Source: Prionace glauca | Taxonomy: Eukaryota; Chordata; Chondrichthyes; Carcharhiniformes; Carcharhinidae | Direction of reading: 5' to 3' | NCBI GenBank assembly: GCA_037974335.1 | Contig: CM075760.1 | Coordinates: forward strand, 64,822,860 to 64,886,859 | Length of the DNA: 64,000 nucleotides | In this document: piece by piece, positions 34,290 to 45,420 of the stretch | Numbering within the stretch: position 1 is the first letter of the stretch | How the letters are laid out: every line of letters begins with the position of its first letter | The notes under the pieces: model-generated | Seen by the model: only the letters and a program-made list of their open reading frames with translations | Told to the model about the DNA's origin: nothing | Databases searched by the model: none | Translations under genes and position numbers: made by a program

Positions 34290-34890
34290 GAGAAGCTACA
34301 GTGTCTTCTTGGGAACCTTCAGCATGCAATTGATGAAGACAAATATCTCGCGAAGGCCATCTCCACACCCACCTACTTGCCTTCAAAACACAGTTCAACC
34401 TCAAACAGACCATTGTTCGCAGAAAACTACCCAGCCTGCAGGAGAACAGCGACAATGACACCACACACCACCGCCACGGCAACCTCTGCAAGATGTGTTG
34501 GATCATCGAAATGGATGCCATCATCAAACGTGAGAACAGAATCCACCAGGTAGACCATATATACACATGTAACTGAGCCACCGTGGTCTACCTCATCCAT
34601 TGCATGAAAGGATATTCCGTATCATGGTATATCGCCCAGACCATGCAGATACTCCAACAGATGAATGGACACCGCTTCACAGCCGACAAGGCTATTCCAT
34701 TCCTGTCGGGGAACACTTAAGCAGTGAAGGGCATTCACCCACCGATCTTCGGGTAAGCTTTCTCCAAGGCGGCCTTCAAGACACACCACAACACAGAATC
34801 GCTGAACAGATCTGATAGCCAAATTCAAAATACACAGAACGGCTTCAACCGGGATTTTGCGTTCATGAAACACGACTTGTAACCCCCACC
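34290..34890 (+). mobile_element. Penelope-like element fragment (endonuclease end)
   Basis: Encodes relics of the GIY-YIG-type C-terminal domain of a Penelope-like retroelement (V-V-Y-L-I-H-C start, Q-M-N-G-H-R, L-N-R / F-N-R-D-F-A-F end). The same domain end is seen within the element at 57181-57931. It is broken in several places and lies between tRNA genes. Confidence 0.7.
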
Positions 34891-35313
34891 TTTTGGCCTG
34901 GGCTTGCAAAATCCTAGTAAGTGTCCAGGCTTGAGACAATACACACTGCTTTAACCTGTCCTTATCCCCCTCTCCACTTAATCTCACAGTTGCTGCTTCT
35001 GAGTGAAAACTGCCTCTTCTTCACTGGAGGTAGGAAAGTTACTGCTGAATTCAATGAAAGTGTTTTCTTGTCACTGAGCACAAGATTTGGACCCAGATCT
35101 GCGAGGTATTTGTGTCAGTAGAAGGAATAAAGTTTTCCCTATTAACAGTCAGATTTTAACATCAGCATTTTATATCATCTGCGCTTTGTAGCCTATCGCT
35201 CTCTCTCTTTTTTGTTCTTTTCATGTGACATTTCCAATTCAGACGTTAAAGAGGATATTGATTCCGAGAGAAGTGGAAGTAACACAGGATTGTTGTACAA
35301 CACTAAATCTACA

Positions 35314-35385
35314 TTCCCTAACCGGGAATCGAACCCGGGCCGCAGCGGTGCGAGCGCCGAATCCTAACCACTAGACCACCAGGGA
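35314..35385 (-). tRNA. tRNA-Glu-bodied tRNA with CGC anticodon
   Basis: 72-nt cloverleaf of clear tRNA-Glu descent: tccctggtggtctagtggtt 5' half, T arm cccgg/ccggg, discriminator A. The anticodon loop is ctcgcac, giving anticodon CGC (reads GCG, Ala) where Glu-CTC would have ctctcac. The acceptor pairs with two G-T wobbles, and the anticodon stem has one G-T. The A and B boxes are intact. This could be an expressed variant or a gene just beginning to decay. Paralogues lie at 40244 and 43264. Confidence 0.8.
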
Positions 35386-35989
35386 AGCTGATACAATTTT
35401 TTTTTAAAGATGAACTTATCCATGAACCAATTGCTATTTATTTTACTTCAGACTGTTTAATTCACCAAATACAAGTTTATCCTTCACATTGCTGTGTTTA
35501 GATCACACACAAGTGACAGTTTGAGCCAATGAAAGCAGTGATTCCTGTTAGCTGGAACAGGAAATGGACAGTGAGGTGAAATGGCCCCGCAAGCTGCTCA
35601 TGTGGCGCTTTCAATTTCCAAATCCCACCAAACCCATCACTGTGGTTCCTGTGAAACTTGGAAGGTAACACACAGCAGATTTTCAACACGGAGGGTAACG
35701 GGGACAAGTCATTTACCAAACTGGGAAGCAGGGAAAGCCAAAGGATGATACACGGCATTGAGAGGAGATGGAGTTTACAGATAACAGTACAAAGAAACAC
35801 AGATATCTTATCTTCCTGATCCAGTTACTGATTACAGGAATGTACACAGTGAGAATTATCCACTGTCACATTCTCCTTCCAGCCTTGAGCTCGGAGTTAA
35901 GTTTTGAAGTGTTTGAATTCTTTCTCCAGTAATTCAGGGTTTTGTTGAGACCACATTTGGAACAGTCTGTGCAGTTTGGATCCCCGCAT

Positions 35990-36400
35990 TTTGGACAGAA
36001 TGAAAGCAAAACCTGAGGATGCTGGAATCTGAATCAAAAACAGAAAATGCTGGAAAATCTCAACAGCTTTAATGGGAAACAATAGGTAGCACTGAAAAAC
36101 TGAAACATTATTTCTCCTGATCCGGGAATCTGAAACACGGGGACACAATCTCAGGATAAGGTGCTGATGATTGAGGGCTGAGATGAGGAGAAATTGCTTC
36201 ACTCAAAGGCTGGTGAATCTTGGGAATTCTCCACTCCAGAGGGTTCTGATGTTCCTTCATTGAACACATTTCAGGTTGGGTTAGACAGATTTATGATCAT
36301 TCCAGGAATGAATGGAAACAAGGATATGGAATTGGAACAAATGCTCAGCCACATGTTCATGTTTCGATTGCACTTTTTTCAAAATTTAGTGGTGTAATGG
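35990..36400 (+). mobile_element. Decayed LINE 3' end with a second repeat
   Basis: First a shark interspersed repeat (gctggaatctgaatcaaaaa, about 35998-36090), then LINE tail text (gagatgaggagaaattgctt, ggttagacagatttatgatc). The same LINE relic recurs at 43395-43610 ahead of another tRNA-Asn. Confidence 0.6.
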
Positions 36401-36578
36401 AACATATAATGTTTTATGTGATGTGTTAGAAATCAATCGTCATTAAATAATGTTGGTAACACCAGATAACAGTACAGCCGGGAACAATTGACAGCTATTT
36501 TGTATTGGCACCAACGGACCCATTGCCAACAGGCAACTGTTTGCTGTGAATGCTGATGGTGAGAAAATAGTAAAATTC

Positions 36579-36653
36579 CGTCCCTGTGTGGTTTCAAACC
36601 ATCAACCTTTACGGTTAACAGCCGAACGCGCTGACCAATTGCACCACAGAGAT
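36579..36653 (-). pseudogene. tRNA-Asn-like pseudogene (GTT)
   Basis: tRNA-Asn body on the minus strand with anticodon loop ctgttaa. One extra base lies in the 3' anticodon-stem/variable region, and a T-arm base is changed. Compare the intact copy at 45681. Confidence 0.8.
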
Positions 36654-37045
36654 AGTCGGTATTAAGTAAATTCTAAACTAGTGTGTCAGTGATCACAATT
36701 CTATTTCTGAAAACCTGTTCCAGAACTGCAGTATGACGGCACTGTTTACAATTCTATACAAGTCTCTTTAGTTCCGTTGATCCCGCAGCACTGCTGTAGT
36801 GTATTGGTTATTCCCTTTCTCCTATGAACGGGAAGGTAAAATAAATCCACGTCTCTTACCACAGAGAGGAATTCAACGGGAGGCAAAGGGAACTGATCAG
36901 CATTTTTATTATGGGATTGAAACATTCAGGCACATAAATTCTGTCCGTTTCAGGAAAGTCCAGTAGTTCCGCACTGAGTCTCGATTCCCTCATCTGTCTG
37001 ATTGGTTTCTCCTGTTTCTTAGTGATGAAAAACGATTTTAAAATA

Positions 37046-37574
37046 TATTCTTCCGTGAGAGTGCAGAGGAGGTTTACTCGGCTGATACCGGAGTTGAGGG
37101 GATTGAGCTATGAGGAGAGGCTGAATAAACTAGGCTTGTACTCGTTAGAGTTTAGAAGAATGAGGGGAGATCTCATTGAGACGTATAAGATGATGAATGG
37201 GATGGATAGGATAGAGGTGGAGAGACTGTTTCCGCTCAAAAAAGACAGTAGGACTAGGGGGCACAGCCTCAAGATAAAGGGGGGGCGGTTTAGAACAGAG
37301 TTGAGGAGGAACTTCTTCACTCAAAGGGTGGTGAATCTCTAGAATTCTCTGCCCGTTGAAGTAGTGGAGGCTGCCTCGCTAAATATTTTTAAGAAACGGG
37401 TTGATGGGTTTTTGATAAGAGAAGGGATTAAGGGTTATGGGGAGAGGGCGGGAAGGTGGAGCTGAGTCACGACAGATCAGCCATGATCTTATTGAATGGC
37501 GGGGCAGGCTCGAAGGGCCAGATGGCCTACTCCTGCTCCTATTTCTTATGTTCTTATGTTCTTATGTTCTTATG
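37046..37574 (+). mobile_element. CR1-clade LINE 3' fragment with octamer tail
   Basis: C-terminal RT-associated region (V-Q-R-R-F-T-R-L-I-P-E-L, Y-E-E-R-L-N-K-L-G-L), 3' UTR, and a (TTATGTTC)-like tandem tail at about 37545-37574, a hallmark of CR1 elements. It is inserted beside the Val-tRNA duplication unit. Confidence 0.92.
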
Positions 37575-37917
37575 AAATGTGTGCCATTTCCTCTAGTTCA
37601 CTTACAGTATCACTTGCATCTGTCTTTTTGAGCACATACTACTATCAGATATTTCAGACGGTGATTAACCATATTAATCTGCACCTAGAAACCCATTAAA
37701 TCTGTTGTAGACTGAATAAGATGCGGATAAATGCTCGGTGTCAAAATCGACTTCCCTGTCTTTTCGTCAAAATAACGTGTTTATAATTTCACAGAAAATA
37801 TTTGAGGGTGATATCAGATCAACGATAACATGTGTTTAACATCGAAGTTCGGTTCATGTTGAGCAACAAACTGAAATCAACAGTTTTCCCTTCCACCACA
37901 CGAGAAAGCTTAATAAT

Positions 37918-37990
37918 TGTTTCTGCCTGGTTTCGAACCGGGGACCTTCTGTCTGTTAAATGAACGTGATAACCACTACACTACAGAAAC
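37918..37990 (-). pseudogene. tRNA-Val-like pseudogene
   Basis: Val body (gtttctgtagtgtagtggtt) with good acceptor and T arms. The anticodon arm is scrambled (ttcat/acaga mispaired around tttaacag), so the AAC anticodon is not properly presented. Paralogue at 42771. Confidence 0.75.
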
Positions 37991-38623
37991 AGCTGGCAGT
38001 GCACTATAGCGAATCTGCGTATCTGCAGTGTTCAACTAGGCCATGTTGCTGCAGGTTCCGATGGTTAGACTGAGAGCCCATGTCACTGAATTCAGGGAGA
38101 TAACCGTTATTTCAATCTGATTGTACAACTTATCCCCAACCTCAAAACTTTCATCTGGTAAATATCTAAGGGAGCAATGATTTCTACCCATTCATTAATG
38201 CATCATTTTCATCTTTCTTCGAATAATCCCAATCAATTGTCTTCAGTGATAAAAGCAAATTACTGCGGATGGGAAAAGAGGAAATGCTCCAAAATCTCCC
38301 AGTGTCTGACAGCCCCTGTAAGGAGTGAAAAGGGCGGACGTTTCGAGTCCAGATGACACTTTATCAAACGGAGTTACTCCGATCGAGAAGACAGACAGGA
38401 ACACAGACTGAATGGCTGTTTGTCGATATAAGCTGCAGAATTGCCAACATTGAGACTGCAATCCCTGCCCAGAGGATGGATGGGGAATTTCTAACTGAGC
38501 TTCAAATCCTGTCATTTTCACCTCCCGTCATTTCTCATCGTGACTTATTTTTGTTGAAAATTATTGGAAATAAAGCATTGGGCACAGAGATGGTCAATTC
38601 ATTACAAATCTTTCACATCAGCG

Positions 38624-38685
38624 TCACTGAAGGTCCAGTGATCAGGATCGGCGCCGTGACGCGGTTTCGATTCCCAGTCACGGAG
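38624..38685 (+). pseudogene. tRNA-Glu-derived pseudogene
   Basis: Sense relic: ggtccagtgatcaggatcgg resembles the Glu D arm, and ggtttcgattcccagtcacg resembles the T arm and acceptor. About 10 bases are missing from the anticodon/variable region. Confidence 0.6.
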
Positions 38686-39037
38686 TGAATCATTTTTTGT
38701 TCAATTCTTTATTTAATGAAAACCCGCCCCACAGCGTCAGTGAAGGGAACAACATCTAAATCTTCCAGCTGGATGAACTGGCATCGGAGCTGGAGAAGTC
38801 AGAGGTGTAACACTAACGAAAAACTCTGAAGAACATACATGTCAGATACACAACATACATGTCAAATACACACACAGCACACATGTCAAATCATGTCACT
38901 TTCAAGTTGCGGCTTTTAACTTTCTGCTCTCCACCTCAGACATTTCCACATTCATCAAAAATCCCCCACCTCAAACCCCATCCTGCTCCTCAATCCACTG
39001 ATAATGCTATTCGTACCGCAAGGTGGCGATAGCATTT

Positions 39038-39110
39038 GGCTCCATAGCTCAGTGGTTAGAGCACTGGTCTAGTAAACCAGGGGTCGCGAGTTCAATTCTC
39101 GCTGGAGCCT
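39038..39110 (+). tRNA. tRNA-Thr (AGT)
   Basis: 73-nt cloverleaf. Acceptor ggctcca/tggagcc and T arm gcgag/ctcgc are perfect. The anticodon arm ctggt-ctagtaa-accag gives AGT. It differs from the Thr-CGT gene at 30737 by only a few bases, so the two are duplicates that diverged at the anticodon. Confidence 0.93.
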
Positions 39111-39479
39111 CCACGCAAAGTTTAGTTACAATAAACCGTAGGAAAAAGGCAGGTAGAGTGGGAGGTGGAACAGAGTGCTCTTCTAAGTATAGGGGCAGAT
39201 CGGGTGCAACTTTGGAAAGTAAACCGATTTTCTTCTTCGTGAAAAAATATAGAATGACCAGAACATATTTGAGGAGCTGAAAAATATAAATGTTGATATT
39301 AAGAATAGAATAGATGTATTTACACAAGGAATACACATGTAGGTGCAGCAGTTAATTGGAAGGAAATTACATTTTGTTCTTACTGGCGGCAGACAGGAGT
39401 TTAAAAATAACGAGGTTTTTCTCCTGTTACACAGGGTTTTGTTGAAGTCAGGTTGAATATTCTGCACAGATGTGACAGT

Positions 39480-39965
39480 CACATTTAAAAATGTTTATGC
39501 TTTGCATTAGAAACGGTAAGGAGAAGGTTCACCAGATTGCTCCCTGGGGTCAGTGAGTTGTCCTATGATGAAATTGTCTGTAGTTTAGAAGAATATGAGG
39601 TGATCTCTTTGAACCGACACAGTTCTGATTCGGTTTGATGGAAGAAGGCTGAGAGATTTTCTTTTTTCTGCTGTTCGGGAATCTGACCTAATGCGGCACA
39701 GATTATCATTTAGGGCTAAGATAAGCAGAAATTGCTTCACTCAAAGGGTGAGAATCTTTGGCATTCTCTGTACCTGACAGTGATGCATGTCCCATCATCA
39801 AGCACATATAAAGTTGGGATAAACAGGTTTCTGATTTCTTGGAGAATTCAGGGATATGGGGAGTTGCTGGAAAAACTAAGTTATATCCAAAGATCAGCCA
39901 TGATGATATTGAATGGTGGAAATCTCGATGGGCCGAGTGGTCTGCTCCTCCTCTTATGATTCATG
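39480..39965 (+). mobile_element. Old LINE 3' fragment
   Basis: Decayed sense text (gaaggttcaccagattgctc, gcttcactcaaagggtgaga, ggccgagtggtctgctcctc) in the standard order for the C-terminal region and 3' UTR of a CR1-like LINE. Confidence 0.65.
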
Positions 39966-40243
39966 TTAGAATAAAAACATTTAAAAGCGTTTGTCTCGCA
40001 AATATCTAAGGGAGCAATGATTTCTACCCATTCATTAATGCATCATTTTCATCTTTCTTCCAAAAATCATCCGCATTTTGTCTCATCAGTGCTTTGTAGC
40101 CTGTCACTCCCTTTTTCCTTTGTTCTTTAAATGTAACATTTCCAATTCAGATACTAAAGAGGAAATCTCCCTGATAGTGACTCCAACAGAACTGGTGCAG
40201 ACCGGGAAGTAACACAGGATTGTTGTACAGCAATAAATCTACA

Positions 40244-40307
40244 TTCTCTGACCGGGAATCGAACCCGGGCAGCGGCGGTGAGAGCACCGAATCCTAACCA
40301 CCAGGGA
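40244..40307 (-). pseudogene. tRNA-Glu pseudogene (CTC, D-arm deletion)
   Basis: Glu body with anticodon loop ctctcac (CTC). About 8 bases of the D arm/A box are deleted, and the acceptor carries changes. The surrounding sequence matches the flanks of the Glu copies at 35314 and 43264. Confidence 0.85.
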
Positions 40308-40439
40308 AGTTGATGACTACACGATAAAGTATTATATTATCCATGAGCCAACTGCCTTTTGTTTTGTTTCTGTCTTTTTATTCACCAAATACAAGTTTCT
40401 CCGTCACGTTGTCATATTTATTTCACAGACAAGTGATAT

Positions 40440-40500
40440 AAACTTGTGGCCACAGTGCAGAATCCAAACCACTGATCCAACAGGGAAGCTGACAGTGGCT
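40440..40500 (-). pseudogene. tRNA-Glu 5'-half remnant
   Basis: The text gaatccaaaccactgatcca, then acagggaagctg, is an antisense Glu D-arm/5' acceptor remnant downstream of the previous pseudogene. The T half is missing. Confidence 0.5.
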
Positions 40501-41499
40501 TCCCCAATCAGCGGATCATCCTCATTTTAGCCTTTCTCTTCCTTCTCTTCCGTCACACAATAGGCAGGTTTCTCATTATAAAAACGCACTCTGCTTATTT
40601 CCACACTTGACACCTGTCATCGAGCCCATGGTGGTGAAAACGATGACTTTGCATCATTGGAACACCCGGGTTCCGCAATCACCAGCTCAGTGTTACCTTG
40701 TCCATCATTCCTTGTGTCAAATAAAACATCCTCCAACCTTACATTCTGCCGCTTTTAAGGACTGACCCCTGATTTCACAATTAGAGAATGCAGGGTGAAC
40801 CCATCAGACTAATTAAAATTTACAAAAATATGAAGAATAGAACTTTTCCCTCAGTATTCAATAAAAAGGATTCGGAAAAAAAAATCTGCCCAGTTTCATT
40901 CCATGGGATTCGGACGGGATAACTATTGTAGAATTATTGCTGCAATTGGCTGAACACTTCCCTGGTGTTGAAAATGGTAACATTTTGCAGGTGTTAGGTT
41001 TTGGTGCAAGTGGTCTGGCGTGGAAATTAAAGTAACAAAAGGATCATGGACAAAGCAGGTTGTAAAACCCGCTGTAATCTGTAGGTCTGGTGGTTAGAGT
41101 TTGAAGCTTTCACTGCTGTTTTGATTGCAAGCCAGGAAATGAAGATTTATTGCTCTCCTCCAATCAGTGACAATAAATTTCAGTTATTTCCCTGCAGAAC
41201 GCTCAAATCTCAGCCTCGCCGTGTGTTCTGTCATTTCTCAAATGAAAACCCTGAGCCAGTTCAACAGGAAGACATATTGTCCTTTCTGGGGTCCAGACGA
41301 GGTTAAGGACAGTTTAAATGGAGCCGGATCCTCACTGCAGCTCATTGTGTCTCTGACTGGAGATGATTTTTGTTTGCTGCACATTTCAGGATCATCTGAT
41401 TCGGATACGATTTCCTCATGGCCTATCCCAGCTCCACGGATTCTGTTCTATGTCAGTATTAATGCAATGAAAATACATGATTATGACACTTTGCTGTGT

Positions 41500-41581
41500 G
41501 GTAGCGTGGCCGAGCGGTCTAAGGCGCTGGATTTAGGCTCCAGTCTCTATCGAGGCGTGGGTTCGAATCCCACCGCTGCCA
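41500..41581 (+). tRNA. tRNA-Leu (TAG)
   Basis: 82-nt class II tRNA. Acceptor ggtagcg/cgctgcc, D arm ggccgagcggtctaaggc, anticodon arm ctgga-tttaggc-tccag (TAG), a long variable arm, and T arm gtggg-ttcgaat-cccac are all intact, with discriminator A. A TTTTT run at about 41593 could end Pol III transcription. It is the best-preserved Leu copy and the likely parent of the relics at 34010 and 42136. Confidence 0.95.
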
Positions 41582-42135
41582 GAGTTAGAGTACGTTTTTG
41601 ACCTTGGAGCTGAAATCCAACAGCTCTGGTTGGATGCAGGAGTGTGTGCGGTGCCGTTTTTGACAGATGTCCCTGTAAGAACAGAATATTGCATTTGACT
41701 CATCAATCGTCAGCTCCGATGCGACACACCAAAAAAAATCACGCACCGACCTCCTCTGGGACTCCTCAGTGTTCTTCCTCCCCCAGTCAGTCCCCAGAGT
41801 TCAGAAGCTGTGGCATCTTCTTCAGTGTACAATCGATGGAGGCGAATATCACGCGAAGGCCATTTCCACACCCCCACTGCTGAGCTTCAAAAAACAGAGC
41901 AAAAAGGAAATTGAGAAGCGACGAGCTTAAGGACAGTTTAAATGATGCTGTCCCTTCAGTGCCGCTCATTGTGTTTCTGACTGGAAATGATTTCTGTTTG
42001 TTACACAGTTCAGGCTTATCTGGTACAGGGAAAGATCTGACTCAATCCTCCCGATGGTCTTCCCCAACTGCATTGCTTTATACGAATTTCAGTAACATTT
42101 CCATTAAATAATATGATTATGATACATCCTAATGT

Positions 42136-42217
42136 AGTAGTGTGGCCGAGCAGTCAAAGGCGCTGGATTAAGACTCCAGTCTCTGTGGAGGTGTGGGTTC
42201 CCATCCCACCGCTGGTA
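42136..42217 (+). pseudogene. tRNA-Leu-like pseudogene (AAG)
   Basis: Leu body with anticodon arm ctgga-ttaagac-tccag (AAG). The T loop reads ttcccat instead of ttcgaat, destroying the B box, and the acceptor 5' strand is mismatched. Confidence 0.8.
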
Positions 42218-42571
42218 AAATGGGTTTGAGTTTTGGTCCTTACTGCTGTAGCCTCACAGCTCAGATTGAAAACAGGAGTGTGTGTAGTGTCCTTTTCGTC
42301 ATGTGATTTTTCTGCGAAATGTGTGTCATTTCCTCTGTATAACTCGTATCTGTCTTTCTAAGCACAGACTACTATCGAACAGTGATCAGATGGTGATTAA
42401 CCATATTAGTCAGCACCTATAAACCCATTAAATTCTTTGTTGACTGAATGAGATGCGGATATGTGCTCGATGTCAAAATCGAACTTCCCTGTCAGTACGT
42501 AAAATAGGTTCTTATTTCACGGAAAGTATTTGAGGGCAATGATAACAGGCCTCTAACATCGAGGTTCAGGT

Positions 42572-42738
42572 AATGAACATAAGAAATAGGAGCAGGAGTA
42601 GGCCAACTAGCCCTTCGAGCCTGGCCCGCCATTCAATAAGATCATGGCTGATCTGTCGTGGCTCAGTTCCACATTCCCGCCCTCTCCCCATAACCCTTAA
42701 TCCCCTCTCTCATCAAAAACCCATCAACCCGCGTCTTT
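42572..42738 (-). mobile_element. Short CR1-clade LINE 3' end inserted in a Val-tRNA unit
   Basis: Antisense tail (gaacataagaaataggagca) and start of the C-terminal region, cut off at cgcgtcttt. The paralogous Val unit at 37.6-37.9 kb lacks this insertion, so it postdates the duplication. Confidence 0.85.
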
Positions 42739-42770
42739 TTCCCTTCCCCGGCATGAGAAAGCTTAATGAA

Positions 42771-42843
42771 TGTTTTTGCCCGGTTTCGAACGGGGGACCT
42801 TTCGAGTGTTAGGCGAATGTGATAACCACTACACTACAGAAAC
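42771..42843 (-). tRNA. tRNA-Val (AAC), mildly decayed
   Basis: 73-nt Val cloverleaf with anticodon arm ttcgc-ctaacac-tcgaa (AAC; one mismatch), one acceptor mismatch and one T-stem mismatch. The A and B boxes are recognisable. It may still be a gene or an early pseudogene. Confidence 0.6.
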
Positions 42844-43263
42844 AACTGGAAAACTAATGGAGCAAATCAGCCTGTCTGCAATGTTCAACTGCGCTGTGTT
42901 GCTGCAGGTTCCGATGGTCAGACTGAGAACCCATGTCACTGAATTCAGGAAGATAACCCTTACTTTCTATCTGATTGTACATCTTATCCCCAACACCAAT
43001 ATTTAAAAGCGTTCGTCTCGCAAATATCTAAGGGATCAATGATTTCTATCCATTCATTAATGCATCATTTTCATCTTTCTTCCAATAATCTCAGCATTTG
43101 TACCATCAGCGCTTTGTAACCTGTCGCTCCTTTTTTTCTCTGTTCTTTAAATGTGACATTTCCAATTCAGATACGAAAGAGGAAATCTCCCTGATACAGA
43201 TTCCAACAGAACTGGTGCAGACCGGGAAGTAACACAGGATTGTTGTACAGCAATAAATCTACA

Positions 43264-43335
43264 TTCCCTGACCGGGAATCGAACCCGGGCCGTGGCGGTA
43301 AAAGCGCCGAATCCTAACCACTAGACCACCAGGGA
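43264..43335 (-). tRNA. tRNA-Glu-bodied tRNA with TTT anticodon
   Basis: 72-nt Glu-type cloverleaf with intact acceptor, D arm and T arm. The anticodon loop is cttttac, giving TTT (reads AAA, Lys). Ordinary Glu-TTC would be ctttcac, so one base at position 36 changed. The anticodon stem has one mismatch at its outer pair. Both Pol III boxes are intact. Identity elements are Glu-like and decoding would be Lys-like; whether it is charged or expressed is unknown. Confidence 0.78.
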
Positions 43336-43394
43336 AACTGGCTAGCTTCAAACTATTACTTCATCCATGAGTCACCTACCTTTAGTTTTATTTC

Positions 43395-43615
43395 GACATA
43401 GACACAATCTCAGGATAAGGCGCTGATGATTTAGAACTGTGATGAGGAGAAAATGCTTTACTCAAAGGCTGGTGAATCTTGGGAATTCTCTACTCCAGAG
43501 GGTGTTGATGCTCCATCATTGAACACATTTCAGTTTGGGTTAGACAGATTTATGATCTATCCAGGAATGAATGGAAGCAGGGATGTGGAATTGGAACAAA
43601 CGCTCAGCCAATAGC
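43395..43615 (+). mobile_element. Decayed LINE 3' end (duplicate of the one at 36.1-36.4 kb)
   Basis: Shares cacaatctcaggataaggcg and ggttagacagatttatgatc with the copy at 36.1-36.4 kb, and like it precedes a tRNA-Asn copy. The two arose by segmental duplication rather than separate insertion. Confidence 0.65.
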
Positions 43616-43866
43616 TCATTTTTCAGTTGTTTTTTTTTATGTTTAAAGGTATATATACACGATATATATACATGTAATGGTGTACAGATATATATATATA
43701 TAAAATGTTATATGTAATATGTTTGAATTCAATCATCATTAAATAATGTTGGTAATACCAGATAACAGGATCAATTCACAGCTATTTTTTATTGGCACCC
43801 ACGGATCCATTGCCAACAGGCAACTGTTTAACCGTGAATACTGATGATGAGGAAATAGTAAAATTC

Positions 43867-43940
43867 CGACTTTGGGTGGTCTCGAACCACCAACCTTTCC
43901 ATTAATAGCCAAACGCGCTGACCAATTGCGCTACAGAGAC
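43867..43940 (-). pseudogene. tRNA-Asn-like pseudogene (ATT)
   Basis: Asn body with anticodon loop ctattaa (ATT), a weakened anticodon stem (tttgg/tggaa) and a mispaired acceptor 3' half (caaagtc). Upstream flank shared with the Asn copy at 36579. Confidence 0.8.
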
Positions 43941-43944
43941 TAAG

Positions 43945-45365
43945 ACAGCAGCTGAACCAGTTTGTGACCAATGATCACGCAATCTGAAGCTTAATTTCAT
44001 TATTCATGCACTGGGCTGTGCTTCGATAACGGCTACAATTAACCTTGTCTCATTTATGACTGTTCATGGCAGTGTTCACTACAATCACACATTTGGTGCA
44101 GTCTTGTACAGTAATGCACTAGGCCATGTCTCTTTATATACTGCGTTTGACTCATTTGAATCATTATTGCAATAGACTTTGCAACTGTTTACACTACATT
44201 ACATGCCGCTTCATTTATTAATACATATAGACATGCCATGATAAATGCTACAAGTCATCGCCTCTGGACTATTATTACTTAGTCAAGAGTTCACTTACGT
44301 TACATTAGGCTCCATCTCAGATATTATTGTGCTAGGCTCTATGTCATGCACTACTGAACACACCCGTGTATCACTAATAAAGCAGACACTTTCTCACTAA
44401 TTGTTTTTCTATAAAATGTGTCTAATAGATGGAATCGAACAAAGAGCGAGTGAGAAAAATAGATGGATATTAACTAAAAAGTGCAGTATAATTGTGTGGA
44501 TGAAATTATGTTATAGATCAAAGTAAGTTAGGGCTCGAATTGTGCTAAAGTCAAAAATTATAAGAAGGAACTATATTTACATATACACAGAACATATTAT
44601 AGAGGCAGGGTTCGGCTGGATTTCTGAACGGACTAAGGAAAAAAATGAGCGCCGAGGAATGGAAAATCCAGCGAAAAAGAGGCATGTGTCCAATTATAAT
44701 GAAATATTATTTGATAATGTCTGGATGATAAAATAGACAAATCTTTAAATCACTAAAATGTAAGGTTATTCAATAATTAGCTGGTAATCGACATGTTCAC
44801 TAGCCGGAAGGTAAATATGAATGCAAGTATTAAATTCACTATCCTTCGGCCAGATTTTCCTGTGAATGTTACTGACAGAGATATTAATGCCATTGCTTTA
44901 CTGATTGTTCCCTTTCCATGGAAACAGGGAAATAAATTTTCCTCAAATATCTCCTCAAACCTGCTGCACTAACCTTGTGATTAAAATGATACAACACCAC
45001 CATCTGCTGGCAGAAAACAGCGACTGCAGGCTCTGATGCTTGTGAGTCTGCGAACCGGTTGCTGAAATATGAATATTGAACGATATTGTCCGAGATTGGA
45101 GTTTATAGAAGGATCTCGGCTGGCGTATTCGCCCTTTTTATAACCAGGCACCGCAGATAAATCGTGTTCTTCATTTCCCATTGGGAGATCATGTCTGGAA
45201 ATTGAAGTTGGGATTATGTGAGACTTCAAATTGTACATTCGATGCAGTTATCAGACGTAAATCAAATTCAGAATCTTTCTGGGTAAACATTGCTGCCCTC
45301 TGCAATTCGTTTGTCAGACATTTTCACGGTTTAGTCTGAAAAAGGCACAAAGAATCAGACATTTA
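43945..45365. other. Spacer in the tRNA array, nothing recognised
   Basis: About 1.4 kb of AT-rich sequence with no tRNA, protein gene or repeat I can name. Confidence 0.45.
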
Positions 45366-45367
45366 CA

Positions 45368-45373
45368 GGGATA

Positions 45374-45418
<45 letters not shown>
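45368..45418. repeat. (CA)n microsatellite
   Basis: About 50 bp of uninterrupted cacaca, followed by related acag/acac low-complexity text to about 45560. Confidence 0.95.

Positions 45419-45420
<2 letters not shown>

Noticed and set aside
36785-36830. Possible tRNA-Val D arm (ctgctgtagtgtattggtta)
   Set aside because: No anticodon or T arm follows, and the copy at 45.89 kb is no better. Chance or very old remnant.
35311-43335. Treating the Glu-bodied tRNAs as true tRNA-Ala(CGC) and tRNA-Lys(TTT)
   Set aside because: Acceptor, D and T arms are tRNA-Glu. Only the anticodon differs, so naming by anticodon alone would mislead.
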